Of a stretch of 64,000 nucleotides of DNA, positions 31,635-42,773 are shown piece by piece; positions within the stretch are counted from its first letter, which is position 1, and every line of letters begins with the position of its first letter. The notes beneath the pieces were generated by a model. That model searched no databases, had not been told where the DNA came from, and worked only from the letters and a program-made list of their open reading frames with translations. The position numbers were made by a program, and so were the translations under genes. The stretch spans positions 434,001 through 498,000 of the forward strand of contig JAKEKT010000006.1 in the NCBI GenBank assembly GCA_021495925.1, given 5' to 3'. Origin of the DNA: Diplodia intermedia (lineage: Eukaryota > Ascomycota > Dothideomycetes > Botryosphaeriales > Botryosphaeriaceae).

Positions 31635-32544
31635 CTTCACAAGGTAGTTTCTGCCAAACTTAGAGGGTGTTCTGGGAGGAGAGGGGAGGATGGCAGGTTC
31701 GAAGCGATGTACAAGTGGCCAAGCGTCTTTTTGAAGAGAATGTCCAGTCAACACCGGCGGTCCCTGGGGATCAGCTGAGACCTTGCTGCACATCTCAACG
31801 TCTCCGTCAGGTCCGGAGAGTTGTTTTGCAGGCGTACTTACCCAATGCGTCCGAGATCCTTACCCCGCTCCCGCTACCCCACGCCTCCGCGGGACGGCAC
31901 TGGCTACCAATCATGCTGTCACCCCACGCAGCTGCCACCAACACGTCACGCTTTTGATTGCAGATGCTGCGCAGGTGTCCTTTCCGCCAAAGAGGAGTCT
32001 TGCTGGCACCTTGTCGTCAGCTTTCTGTAGTACACCCATGTCGCCGCTGACATACAATGCAGCGGTGATCAGATAGCCGTGACGTGCTATTATCCAATGT
32101 AATTTTGCATTGACTTCGACTCTTAGGCCTAACATATTAATTTGCGCAATTGAATGACTGGCCGGGTAAAGTCATGGGTTGCGAACCTGGCGCGGAGTCT
32201 ATGGGATACCCAATTTGGCAACAGGCTGCAGGTACATGGGCCCGGCGGGCTGACAAAAGAAATTGGACCGGTCCTCTGAGCCCCATCGATGATAGGTATT
32301 GGAATCCAATATTCGGACAAATATGCGACTTTTGAATGAATGCAACCACCCGTGAATATAATTTACTATCTGTGGGAGTGCCAATTTCTTGTGTCATCCG
32401 CCGTGTAGGTGCGAAGAAACACGCAGCTGGGCTGATTCATATATCTTGCTAGACGGCGTAGTCATTCCGTTTGTCACAGTATGTAATTCTCCATTAGTTT
32501 AGTCGTGGATGTCGTTTTCTCATCCTTTCAGCTCAACACCGAGC
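31635..32544. other. Intergenic spacer
   Basis: Promoter side of PGDH and 3' side of the glyoxalase gene. Sequence 32050-32470 is AT-richer. No gene or structured RNA is recognised. Confidence 0.45.
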
Positions 32545-33815
32545 TTACCAGTTCGCCCTCTGCTTCAGCTTTTCGTTCTGTATAATCTCTATCCAGTATT
32601 GGTCCTCATCTATAGCGTTGTTAGATGCGGTTCATTGCGGGGCTTTACCAAGACTTACCAAGGATGAAGGCAATGTTCTTCATGCGGCCGTCGGTCAGCC
32701 TCTTCTTCCAGTTCACGCCCTTCTCCTCCCAGCGAGCACAAGCCGCTTCAAGGTCATCAACAGCGACGCAAATGTGTCCAAAGCCTTGGGGCTGGTCATT
32801 TCCGTTGTGGTACTTGAAGTCGGCGTCATCTTCGGTGCCATAGTTCCAGGTCAATTCCAGGAGACCCTCCCGATCAGCCACGGGGTTGGCGCCATTGGCA
32901 GATTGCTCGGGAGCAGGCGGCCCGTAGCCGAGGAAGTAGAGGTTGAACTTGGCCTCCTTGTTCTCAGAGACACGCTTGAGCTTCATGCCCATGACGTCCT
33001 CATAGAACGCCAGCGACTTCTTGGGATCCTTGACACGGATCATGGTGTGATTCTATATACTGATATGAGAAATTGCAGTGTTTTCAGAAGTGTGAGGATC
33101 GCTTACCATGCGGTAGGTCTCAAGGTTGGTCTCCTTGACGTTCTCGGTCGCCTCCAACGGCTGCTGACCAATGATCTCAACCTGTGCCCATATGTTAGCC
33201 CCCAATCATTTGCTGTCCTGGAATTTAATACCCAATAATTGTCTGGGTCGAGGGCGAAGGCAATGTGCCGCATGCGACCATCGGTCAGCTTCTTCTGAAA
33301 CTTGTAGCCCGCATCCTCAAGCCTCTGACAGGCAGCCTGGATGTTGTCGACCGAAATGCAGAGGTGGCCAAACCCCTTGTGCGGGTCGGTGTTGCCGTTG
33401 GTGATTTTGTAATCGGGGTCGTTCTCGGTGCCGTAGTTGTGCGTCAGTTCGACGATGCCCTCGCGGTCGGTCCAGTGGTTGCCGTGCGAGGCGGCCTTGG
33501 GGCTGTCGTAGGCAAGGAAGTAGAGGTCGAACTTCGCATCGGGGTTCTCGAGCTTGTTGATGAGCTTCATTCCCAGGAACTCGTAGAACTGGACTGATCG
33601 CTTGGGGTCCTTGACCCGGATCCTGCAGAAGCACTCAGTACGGGTGGGTGTAGATGTGGGATTCTGGCGACGCACATGGAATGGTTGAGCTTGTACTTGC
33701 TCGGATCGGTCGCCATTGTCGCGAATGCTTTGACGAATGCGTGGGTTGACTTTGTGGGGAATAGAGGTCGAGACTGTCTGAAGGCTCGCAGGAAGAGGCG
33801 GGGGCTGGTGAGCAT
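32545..33815 (-). CDS. Glyoxalase I, two-domain (lactoylglutathione lyase)
   Basis: Five exons on the minus strand (33815-33676, 33622-33232, 33181-33107, 33052-32659, 32609-32545) give 354 aa. Two homologous vicinal-oxygen-chelate domains follow each other. Each opens with NHSM/NHTM-IRVKDPK, continues with GMKL, LYFLAYD or LYFLGYG, LTHNYGTE or LTWNYGTE, and GFGHLCISVD or GFGHICVAVD, and closes with KKLTDGRMRHIAF or KRLTDGRMKNIAF. The enzyme isomerises the methylglyoxal-glutathione hemithioacetal. A second in-frame ATG (33713) follows 34 residues that look like a mitochondrial presequence (Arg/Phe/Ser/Lys, no acidic residue), so two start sites could give mitochondrial and cytosolic forms. 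The last exon ends at a TAA within a GTAAGC, so a further exon is not fully excluded. Confidence 0.92.
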
Positions 33816-34756
33816 TTGCGGGGGCTACAAAAGGATTCACGAAGGCACAGCGGCAGGCGGCAAAGCAATAAGTAATTGGCGACGGCACCTAAGCTCGAGA
33901 ATGACGTGGGCGCGACTGCCCCTCTCTGGCCCCGCCATAGCCGCGATAATCCCGATGGGCAGACCACGCTGAGGGCTGCACTTGCACATGCACATGGTGG
34001 TGAGGCTGCGCACTGCGGATCACGGTGGGAGGTAAATGCAACACATGTCGCCGCGGACCCTGCAGGAGCGCTCCGCTGCTTTAACGTTCTCTGGTCGACA
34101 CCTTGAGGGCCTTGACCGGAGTCTGGAGAAGCCACGTGATAAGGATTCGCTTAGCCCGCGTTTAGCGCCCGAGCGATAACCTCGTGAACCCCAGGCTTTG
34201 GCCTATCAACCTCGTCACGACAGCCATGGCAGCCGTCCACGAGAAGAGCCGCGCCCAGTCCTGACCCGGTCCACCATGCTCCGATCCCTTGCGCAAATCT
34301 CCAAACCGTCTCGCACCTGCATCCGCCGCGCTGCCCGCTGCACCCCGACTCTGATGTTGACGCCTGCCTCGCCTATCGCCGCCGGACTCGACTCGCTGAG
34401 CAGCACGACCTAGACCCTCCCCGGACAACACCACCGCCTCAGCCGCCTCTCGCTTGCCTGCCTATCAGCTTCACGCGCGCCTTATCCGCCTGCGGCTTCC
34501 AGCCACGCCCTTTCACGCAGTCTGTATGTATGCACGCGTCCTGTTTTCTCCCCGACGCCTGATTCTGCCCAACCCATCCTGCCGTCTGCCTTTTCTTCGG
34601 CTGCCTTCCCGTACCACCTCACTTAAGGCCGCAGCCGCCGTGCCACATTGCTTCCCACCCTCTTGGCTCCACTCCAGTCCCTGCACGCATCTGCTGATCA
34701 CGCCAAACTGCTTGTGTCGTCTGCGCCGCCCCGGAAATCTGTGCTGATTCCTCCCA
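33816..34756. promoter_or_regulatory. Divergent promoter region, glyoxalase / roadblock-like gene
   Basis: 941 bp between start codons. C-rich leader-like sequence occupies 34400-34756. A short frame at 34276-34413 has no recognisable domain and is treated as leader. Confidence 0.45.
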
Positions 34757-35509
34757 ATGTCCAGACCAGGCCCGCCGAGCAAGTCGCCCATCATGCTCAA
34801 CGTCAAGAGACTCAGCGACCTGCTGGCCAAGAACGTGGACCCGAAGCTGTACCCGCGCATGTTGTGAGTGCCAGCGTGTACGCCTCTAGCGCCGCGCTAA
34901 TGTAGTTGCAGCGTGATGTCGCCGAATGGCACTCTGCTAGCTTACTCAACCCCCGCCAACATCAAGGAGCTCAGAGACCAGGCTGCTTTGATTTCCATGG
35001 CCTGGAAAGAACACGAGCTCAACATCCATTCAGGGGCAGATGACGCCGATCATGATGGCCCTTCGGCTCAGCCGAAGCCACTGGAGACTCTCACCATCGA
35101 ATTCGACAACAACAACCTGATTGTACGCGCCATCCAGTCCAAGCTGCTTCTAGTGCTGGTTGGAGGCGTTCCCCCAGCGCGCAAGCACACGTTCAAGATT
35201 ACTCCCGAAACCCAGGGTGGCCCTCGCTACCCCATTGAAGTCTCCGGACTCTCCGGCGGCCGACACGACGACGTCATTGAACCGTCGCAGTCTCCGCGAG
35301 CATCAGGCCAAGGACCCGATCTTGTTGGCTCTCCCGAAGCTCCATCTACCGCCTCCATCGCCGACAGCACCATGAGCCAAAGGGAAAAGGACACGAAGCT
35401 CGGCGCTCTCCACATCCAGCGCAAGAAGCTGGACGCCATGACCAGGTTCATCCGGCAGGATTTCGAGAGGAAAGGGTTTGTCATGCCCGACGACGTGAGC
35501 TTCCCATAA
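34757..35509 (+). CDS. Roadblock/LC7-like small protein
   Basis: Two exons (34757-34863, 34912-35509) with a 48-nt intron give 234 aa. The sequence near the N-terminus (MLNVKRLSDLLAKNV, then FVMSPNGTLLAYSTP and LRDQAALISMAWKEHE) resembles the helix-strand-strand start of roadblock/longin-like proteins such as LAMTOR or EGO subunits. LETLTIEFDNNNLIVRAI and KLLLVLVGG follow as further strands. The second half (about 140-205) is Ser/Pro-rich and disordered, and a final charged helix follows. A role at the vacuole/lysosome in TORC1 signalling would fit the family, but the match is by eye only. The alternative start at the Met of MLNVKR (34793) is equally possible. Confidence 0.7.
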
Positions 35510-36214
35510 CGCACCTGCATCTCGGATGCTTATTTCCTACTCGGCTACGGAATATTGTACTGCGGGACCATCTGGCGACGGGCTTCGGGGACTCTGGGAA
35601 GCGAGTTAGCATGCAGCGGCATATCTCTTGACGCGAGGCGTTGTGATTTAGCATTTCTTTGGATATCCCGGTCTGATGCCTTTCTTACCTTCGTCCATGC
35701 GTATTGAGTTGCACTCGAGCATTTCAGCGGCATCATGCAGCGGATCATTGCATTTTGCTCATGTAGGTAGAAGACCATGTATACCTCGGCATGAACGTGG
35801 TTTCCACCTGATTACCTATGTCGGCGGTCTCAATGGCCCGCGAGCTCAGATCCCTGCCCCCAAGGTACGAGAAAATGCATCGACATCGTTATGACGTCAT
35901 GCCTTCACTACGCAGCACCGACGACACCTCCCCTCACCAGCACCTTTTACCCGCCCGCATCGCAATCGAAGTCACCCACACCCATTGTTCCCCTACCACA
36001 AACGTAGCACCTTCTCATTCGCACATCAGCCGTGCCGCCAGGCGTACCAGCTGACAGGCCACCCCTCAATCCCCCTCTTTCCGACCGGCGAATCAATTCG
36101 CCCCCCATCTGTCAGATCCCACCTACCAAATCTGCCATCCTACGATCGCACAGGAAACCGAGAAGTTGGACAAGCCACCCAATTGCCCATAAGATCACCC
36201 CAGTCGCCCCCAAG
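35510..36214. other. Intergenic spacer
   Basis: 705 bp between two + strand genes. The later part is C-rich and promoter-like. No gene is seen. Confidence 0.45.
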
Positions 36215-37004
36215 ATGCTTCATCCCACGACCACCATCATCGGCGCCGCCACCCGCCGCACCCTGACCACCATGCCGTACCGCCTCCGCAGCACCTGCCC
36301 GCGCGGCACGCGCATCGCGGCGATCCGCGCAACCACGAAGACAACCGCTCCCACGGCTCCCATGACCATGACGAACAGCACGCGCCTCTTCCACCACTCG
36401 CGCACAGTCCTCGGCTCGACCAAGGAAGACCACATGGAGCGCGACCGGCTGAACCCGTCGAGTACCGAGTACAGCAAGTCGGGCTCCGACGACGACGCGG
36501 CGAAGATGGGCGACGCGGCATTCAACCCGAACAAGACGAGCCCGGAGGAGGCGGTGGGGTCAGCAGACCAGGAGAGTGGGGAGGTGAGGCAATCACAAAA
36601 CAAGTCTTCTCAGGTTTGTCTCGTTGCTGTTATCATTCTAAGATGCGGGAGGGAGAGGCGCAGAATGCTGGGTTTTCCACGATAAGAGGGGGGGGAAAAT
36701 GGCGTCATTTTCGCATCCCTCCGACTCCCCCACGTTTTCTTTGACCGCGAGAAGACCGCCCCAAAATCTCCATCTCAAGCAATTGGGTTCGCTGACTCTT
36801 GCCTCCTTTCACTACCAGGGACCCAACCCGCTAGACGTCAGCCCCGGCAACCACGAAGTCAGCTCAAGCAAGGACCCGCAGCAGGGCGGCCCCGACCGCA
36901 GCCCCTCTGAGTCGGGGGAACCGAGCTCGAGGGCCAGGTCGAGCAGCAGGGGCAGCCCGAAGAAGCACGGCGATGGCAAAACCGGTGGCGGCGGCGTTTA
37001 CTGA
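36215..37004 (+). CDS. Probable mitochondrial protein of unknown function, 184 aa
   Basis: Two exons (36215-36583, 36819-37004), phase 0, give 184 aa. The first 65 residues are rich in Arg, Thr, Ala and Met without acidic residues (for example TRRTLTTMPYRLRSTCPRG, and FHHSRTVLGS), a strong mitochondrial targeting pattern. The rest is hydrophilic and disordered: STEYSKSGSDDDAA, AFNPNKTSPEEAVG, then GPNPLDVSPGNHEVS and a Ser/Gly/Lys-rich end. No enzyme motif is present. The 235-nt intron is long for this window, so a short internal exon may be missing. It resembles small fungal-specific proteins in style only. Confidence 0.65.
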
Positions 37005-37824
37005 TGGCAATGGAGCGATTGAAGGTTTCGCGAGAGACCGGGCCATGTAGCATAATCTGCCGGGTGAAAAAGTAGTTGGGCGAGTGGAAAACTGACGGGA
37101 AGAGTTTCAGTTAAGGACGACGAAGGCCTCTGCATCACGGCGTTTTCGGCGGATGGGCATCGAATCGAGAGCATCTGTATGGCTGTATCCTTCTTGACCA
37201 CCAGGAACCAATGCTTCGAACTTTGATTCAGTCCTCTTCCATCCTCATGCTGACGTGTCGGCTATCCCCAACTGATCAGTCTGCCAGTGTTTACTTTATT
37301 CCACTTCAATATTCTGAAAACATTCGCCGTCCTAGTGTCATATCACATTATCCATCGTTCATTTACGGCTCCGCTGCCAAGCGAGCTTGCCCTTGGGCGG
37401 GGTGAGCAAGTTTGCGCAATATCACTACCACTGCCACATCGTCCTCAGCCTTCCCTCCAATTCGCTTCTTTGGACCGAATGAGGAAGCTACCGCGCTGCT
37501 GTAGCACCCTTTGGCGTAGCGAGCTTCTAGACCGCGAAAAGAAGCTGTGGTAGATAGCTTTGCGCGACTGCTATATATATATTCCGCCCACATGCCTTGT
37601 TCCTGCCTTGTGGAATCGCAAGATCAGCTGGATAAATGCAGGGTTTTGTGCTGCACGTGGGTTTGAGGCATCCCATAAGCTTCTTTTTGTCTTCTTACTC
37701 TGCGGTTCCATCATCCCGGAAAGACAAACCTCCCCACATCAAGACCCAGCTGGTTCAATCTGTCGTGAACTTACTTCAAACTCACCTCTCAACTTCCGAC
37801 CTTTCCAAACCCACTCGCCCCAAA
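37005..37824. other. Spacer upstream of decayed BIM1-like gene
   Basis: No intact gene. CTATATATATATTCC near 37570 is TATA-like and lies about 250 bp upstream of the pseudogene start, consistent with a relic promoter. Confidence 0.4.
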
Positions 37825-38345
37825 ATGTTCCCCAAGCCCCTCGTCTTCCTTACCCTCCCTCACCGCCGCCCACTTCGAGATCGAGTACCCCTCCTGGCGC
37901 GGCGATTCCTTCAAAGGCACCGCCTCACAATGGATATACGCATGTACGTCACACCCATACACACAATCCCAGGCCCCTCCCTCCCTCCCTTCCCGTGCGT
38001 CCCGTCACACCCGAAATCCTCACAAGCAAACAAGAACACTCACCAAGGACACACAGGCGCCAACCAACGTCAACTCCACCCCCACCCCCACCTCCTCGGC
38101 CCAACCGCACGCGCTGGCTGGCCCCTCACGGGCGACTTCGTTGCGCCTGCACGTCACGCACCCAATAGGCAACCAACCTACCTCGGATATGGAACAACAC
38201 CAACGTCATGAACGGCATGTCGAGCAGGCTTTGGAAACCTACACATGGCTTGATTTCTGGCTCGTCTGCTCAACTGGACTTCGGGACGCTGCAGCACACC
38301 GAGCCTCCTACGCAAGCTGCCCGAGAAGGTGTGGTTGGGGGTAGA
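37825..38345 (+). pseudogene. Decayed BIM1/X325-type copper-binding LPMO-like gene
   Basis: Fragments in more than one frame match a small secreted fungal family whose mature protein begins with His. An ATG with a short hydrophobic start (MFPKPLVFLTL) is followed, one frame off, by LTAAHFEIEYPSWRGDSF and GTASQWIYAC. A plausible GT-AG intron (37944-38056) leads into ANQRQ and GWPLTGDFVA. The next family-like piece, LHVTHP, is in another frame, and the main frame then stops at 38209-38211. At least two frame changes and a shortened signal peptide argue for a pseudogene, unless my frame reading or the assembly is wrong. BIM1 relatives bind copper at the N-terminal His and are GPI-anchored or secreted. 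Confidence 0.5.
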
Positions 38346-40595
38346 CACAAAAGTGCGGTAATACGTGCGTGGTTCTGTCTTCGATCGCCACGGCACTTGT
38401 TAGAGAGCGAAGGCCGATACAACATTCAGTTCTTTGCTTTGATGACTCTCCAAGGTTTTTGGGGAAGATCGGTCTCATGGGTCGGTAATGGTTAGCGATT
38501 GCATTGAAATAGCACATGCCATTTGCCACTGCTTGAGGGAAGTCTAGTAAAACAGATAAGGACAAGGCTCTAAAGCTTGAATCTGGTTCTTTCTACTCTA
38601 TTCTACGAATGTTCTCATAAAAACACAACGATTTTACACCAAGAATCGAAACGGTAAAACAGCAGAATTCCCCAACAAACACCCCATTTGGGGGATTTCC
38701 GTTTTCTCGGCAATCATGGAAGTTACGCTAGAAAGCATAGCATCGTTACCATCCGCCCTTCTTCATCGCAACAAATTCACTCGGAACCCTTAGGTACAGA
38801 GCAGCGTGGGGAAGTTTCGGAATCAAGCGCACGTTTCTGGGGCGTGGTCTGCTCGTCGTTACCCGTCCGCTGCAATGCCGACTCCGCCCACGCTTTTGCC
38901 AAGGTCCAACCTTCGATTCCACTGGGTTTGTTGGCTTCGAGGTTCTCTTTCTGGTCGCGAGAGGGCGGAAAGGCTGTGGCAGGTAGAGTTAATGCTCTTT
39001 CAAGACCGCTTGGATCCTTTTGCTTTGGCAGAGGCGCGCTGACAATGGTCATGGGTGAGGTCAGTGGCGAGGGAATCCGGAGAAGTGGTAGTTTCCGAAT
39101 CCTGAGGCCTCTCTCGCGAGACGACGGTAGTGAGTAATACAAGTGGAAGCTCCATAGAGCCATTTTGTGATCAGTGCTTGGCAGGAACCCATCCGAAGTT
39201 GATTGCTTGACTTCCTCGGGGGCTGCGGCTGATGGGGACGGACAGCTGGGTATGAAAGAGGCCGCGGAATGCATGGTTTCCATCCAGAGAATATGGGCTG
39301 AGTAGTGATACGGTGAGCAGATCGTCGGCTTAGCAAAGCCAGCAAACCGGGGCTTAGAAGAGCGTGAGCAATAAGCCGAATACTGTACGGTCAATTTGAA
39401 TACGTATGTTACCAGTGAATGATTGCGACTGCCATTCCCCATGCCTCAAAACAAAGACAGGCAGTTCCAGCCCGTTCGGGACACATTGCGTAATCAGGCA
39501 GCCAGATAGACAGTATGTCCCAGAGCATCAAGATGAAGACAGCGCATGCTTCTCGAACGGTGAGTCAAAACAAGTGTCTCGGTTATCGATTGGAAACAGT
39601 CATAGCTTGCCGAAGATTCTGGCGAAACAAGCACTGCTTTGTAAGTTGGTGTGAGGAATGTTGCGGTTGGCAATTCTTTGTAAGTAGACGCCTTCAGAGC
39701 ATTGCGGTCCGTGTGCCAAGACAGGACAGATCTCACAAGTCATATGGCACCGAGCATATCTCCGTGGCCATGCTTAACAAGGTCATGCTTAACAGGTAGG
39801 GTTTACCGAGTAGGGAAGGTGGCGGGGAAGGCAATGCACATGGGTTAGCGCAGTTGACGATGAAGGCTCGCAACGCTGACATGGCTCGCGCGATGTAAGA
39901 AAGGAAGTCTGCGGCCATGGGTCGTTGATGATATGAAGCTCAGGAGCGGCTGGTGGGAACAAAGGGCGGAGCTTTGTTGGAACTGACCACGTTGCGGGTG
40001 GCCAACACCTGGCAGATTCCACCGCGTTAATGTGCATCAGCATGGCGATGACTGTTCCGCGGCTCCACCACGACGGTGGCGATGGCGGATAAATGAGCCA
40101 TGGCGCAGAGGCGCAGAGGCTGAGATGCCACGGTGGCCGCAGAGGAGCGCCAAGCCTCCACGTGTATACTTCGGGCGAGGATCGGGGGCTCGAATTAGCA
40201 GCCGGGGCGGAAAATAAGCATGGGTGGGGTGGGCGGCTTCTGGAAGGTTCACGCGGCGGAAAGGACAGGTTGCAGAAAGCGCTATTGCGGCCACTGATGC
40301 ACCGCCGAACCCTGCCGCTAGCCCGCTTTCAGAGGCGGCGACGCTGATTCTCCGGTGCTTGAGCTCCAGCGAAAAGGCAACGGTGGTGACTTTACATAGC
40401 GCCTACATAAAGACCACCCCGGGCCGTCGCTACCTTTCGACCCTCACTCTCCCTCCTTCTCTTCGCCCGCTCCGCCCTTGCGCTCAAGGTGCTTTCTGTG
40501 ATACCCTTTGTCTGCTGACAGCTCTCGCGGACGAGCGCGCCTCACTCTCGAACACCCTCCTCCCCACCACCACCGTCTCTCATCCACCGCTCGAC
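38346..40595. other. Long gene-free region and KAR2 promoter
   Basis: A 221-codon frame on the minus strand (38777-39442) and a 149-codon one on the plus strand (38688-39137) overlap each other. Neither shows a known domain, so I do not call a gene. The last 550 bp belong to the BiP promoter and leader. Confidence 0.4.
40067..40164 (+). promoter_or_regulatory. Cluster of CCACG motifs upstream of KAR2
   Basis: CCACG occurs at 40067-40071, 40128-40132 and 40158-40162; the last is part of a palindromic CACGTG. CCACG is the half-site of ER-stress response elements, but a correctly spaced CCAAT partner is not seen, so stress control by these sites is only a suggestion. Confidence 0.3.
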
Positions 40596-41437
40596 ATGGC
40601 TCGGCGGTCGGGAGGCGCGTCCTCGCGCTTCCAATGGACTACCGTCCTCTACCTCCTCCTCGTCATCTGCGCGCCCATGGTGCTGCTCGGCACCGCCAAG
40701 GCACAGTCTGATGACAACGGCGTCAAGGGCCCCGTCATTGGTATCGATCTGGGAACCACCTACTCCTGCGTGGGTGTCATGAAGGGCGGAAAGGTGGACA
40801 TCATTGTCAACGACCAGGGTAACCGTATCACGCCCTCGTGGGTGGCTTTCACCGACGAGGAGCGTCTCATCGGTGACGCCGCCAAGAACCAATGTAAGTC
40901 CCACCGTGGCCGCCGACTCCAATGCCAGAGCTCACACGTCCCGCAGATGCCTCGAACCCCTCGCGTACCATTTTCGACATCAAGCGTCTTATCGGCCGCA
41001 AGTTCAGCGAGAAGGACGTGCAGAACGACATCAAGCACTTCCCCTTCAACGTCGTCAACAAGGGCGGTCAGCCGCGTGTCAAGGTCGATGTCAAGGGCGA
41101 GGAGACGACCTTCACCCCCGAGGAGATCAGCGCCATGGTTCTGAGCAAGATGAAGGAGGTTGCTGAGAACTACCTCGGCGAGACCGTTACCAACGCCGTC
41201 GTCACGGTTCCGGCCTACTTCAACGACGCTCAGCGTGCCGCCACCAAGGACGCCGGCACCATTGCCGGTCTCAACGTCCTTCGTGTCGTCAACGAGCCCA
41301 CCGCTGCCGCTCTGGCTTACGGCCTGGACAAGAAGGATGACAAGTCGGAGCGCCAGATCATCGTCTACGATCTTGGTGGTGGTACCTTCGATGTTTCCAT
41401 TCTGACTGTCGACGAGGGTGTTTTCGAGGTCCAGGCT

Positions 41438-41472
<35 letters not shown>

Positions 41473-42773
41473 TGACAACCGTGTCATCGACTACTTCGCG
41501 AAGCAGTACAACAAGAAGAACAGCGTCGACATCACCAAGAACCAGAAGACGATGGGTAAGCTTAAGCGCGAGGTTGAGAAGGCCAAGCGTACTCTGTAAG
41601 TGCCACAGAAAACACTCTGGAGGGGAACAGTCCACTAACGTTTCGCAGCTCTTCGCAGATGTCCACCAAGATCGATATCGAGTCCTTCCACGACGGCAAC
41701 GACTTCTCCGAGACCCTTACCCGCGCCAAGTTTGAGGAGCTCAACAACGATCTCTTCAAGAAGACCCTCAAGCCGGTTGAGCAGGTTCTGAAGGATGCCA
41801 AGCTCAAGAAGAGCGAGATTGATGATATCGTCCTTGTCGGTGGTTCTACCCGTATCCCCAAGGTTCAGGCCATGCTCGAGGAGTTCTTCGGCAAGAAGGC
41901 CAGGAAGGACGTCAACCCCGATGAGGCTGTTGCCTTCGGTGCTGCCGTTCAGGGTGGTATTCTCGCCGGTGATAAGGAGGCTACCGAGATCGTCCTCATG
42001 GATGTCAACCCTCTTACTCTCGGTATTGAGACCACTGGCGGTGTCATGACCCACCTGATCAAGCGTGGCACTACCATTCCTACTCGCAAGAGCCAGATCT
42101 TCTCGACTGCTGCCGATAACCAGCCCGTCGTCCTGATCCAGGTCTACGAGGGTGAGCGTTCGATGACCAAGGATAACAACCTCCTGGGCAAGTTCGAGCT
42201 TACTGGCATTCCTCCGGCTCCTCGTGGCGTTCCTCAAATCGAGGTTTCGTTCGAGCTCGACGCCAACGGAATCCTCAAGGTTTCTGCCGGTGACAAGGGC
42301 ACGGGCAAGTCCGAGTCGATCACGATCACGAACGACAAGGGTCGCCTGAGCGCCGACGAGATCGAGCGCATGGTCGCCGAGGCTGAGAAGTATGCCGAGG
42401 AGGACAAGGCGACTCGCGAGAGGATCGAGGCGAGGAACAGCCTCGAGAACTACGCTTTCAGCCTTAAGAACCAGGTCAACGACGATGAAGGTCTTGGTGG
42501 CAAGATCGACGACGACGACAAGGAGACGGTAAGTTCCCATACGTGTGATGTGGCAGGAGCTCGAACATCGGCTGACGTGACGTGTTGCAGATCATGGAGG
42601 CTGTCAAGGAGGCTCAGGACTGGCTCGAGGAGAACGCGGCCGAGGCTGCCGCTGAGGACTTCGAGGAGCAGCGCGAGAAGCTGTCCAACGTCGCCTACCC
42701 CATCACCAGCAAGCTCTACAGCGGCGGTGCCCCTGAGGACGACGACGAGCCCAGCGGCCACGACGAGTTGTAA
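40596..42773 (+). CDS. KAR2: ER-lumenal Hsp70 chaperone BiP/Kar2
   Basis: Four exons (40596-40893, 40947-41595, 41649-42528, 42591-42773) give 669 aa. A signal peptide of about 36 residues (TVLYLLLVICAPMVLLG core) precedes the ATPase domain, with the phosphate loop IGIDLGTTYSCVGV and the signatures IVYDLGGGTFDVSIL and IVLVGGSTRIPKVQ. The substrate-binding domain has TIPTRKSQIFSTAADNQ and the lid helices, and the protein ends in HDEL, the ER retention signal. BiP folds secretory proteins, helps translocation through Sec61, and controls the unfolded protein response. Codon use is strongly biased to C-ending codons as in a highly expressed gene. Length and motif order are normal. Confidence 0.98.

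Noticed and set aside
31694..31704. GGTTCGAAGC, a B-box-like string
   Set aside because: There is no matching tRNA fold on either side.
34276..34413. Small frame resembling a mitochondrial peptide (MLRSLAQISKPSRTC start)
   Set aside because: It lies in a likely leader, is short, and has no sign of conservation that I can assess.
38777..39442. 221-codon open frame on the minus strand
   Set aside because: No domain, signal or splice support, and another open frame overlaps it on the plus strand. It is kept only as an unlikely hypothetical.
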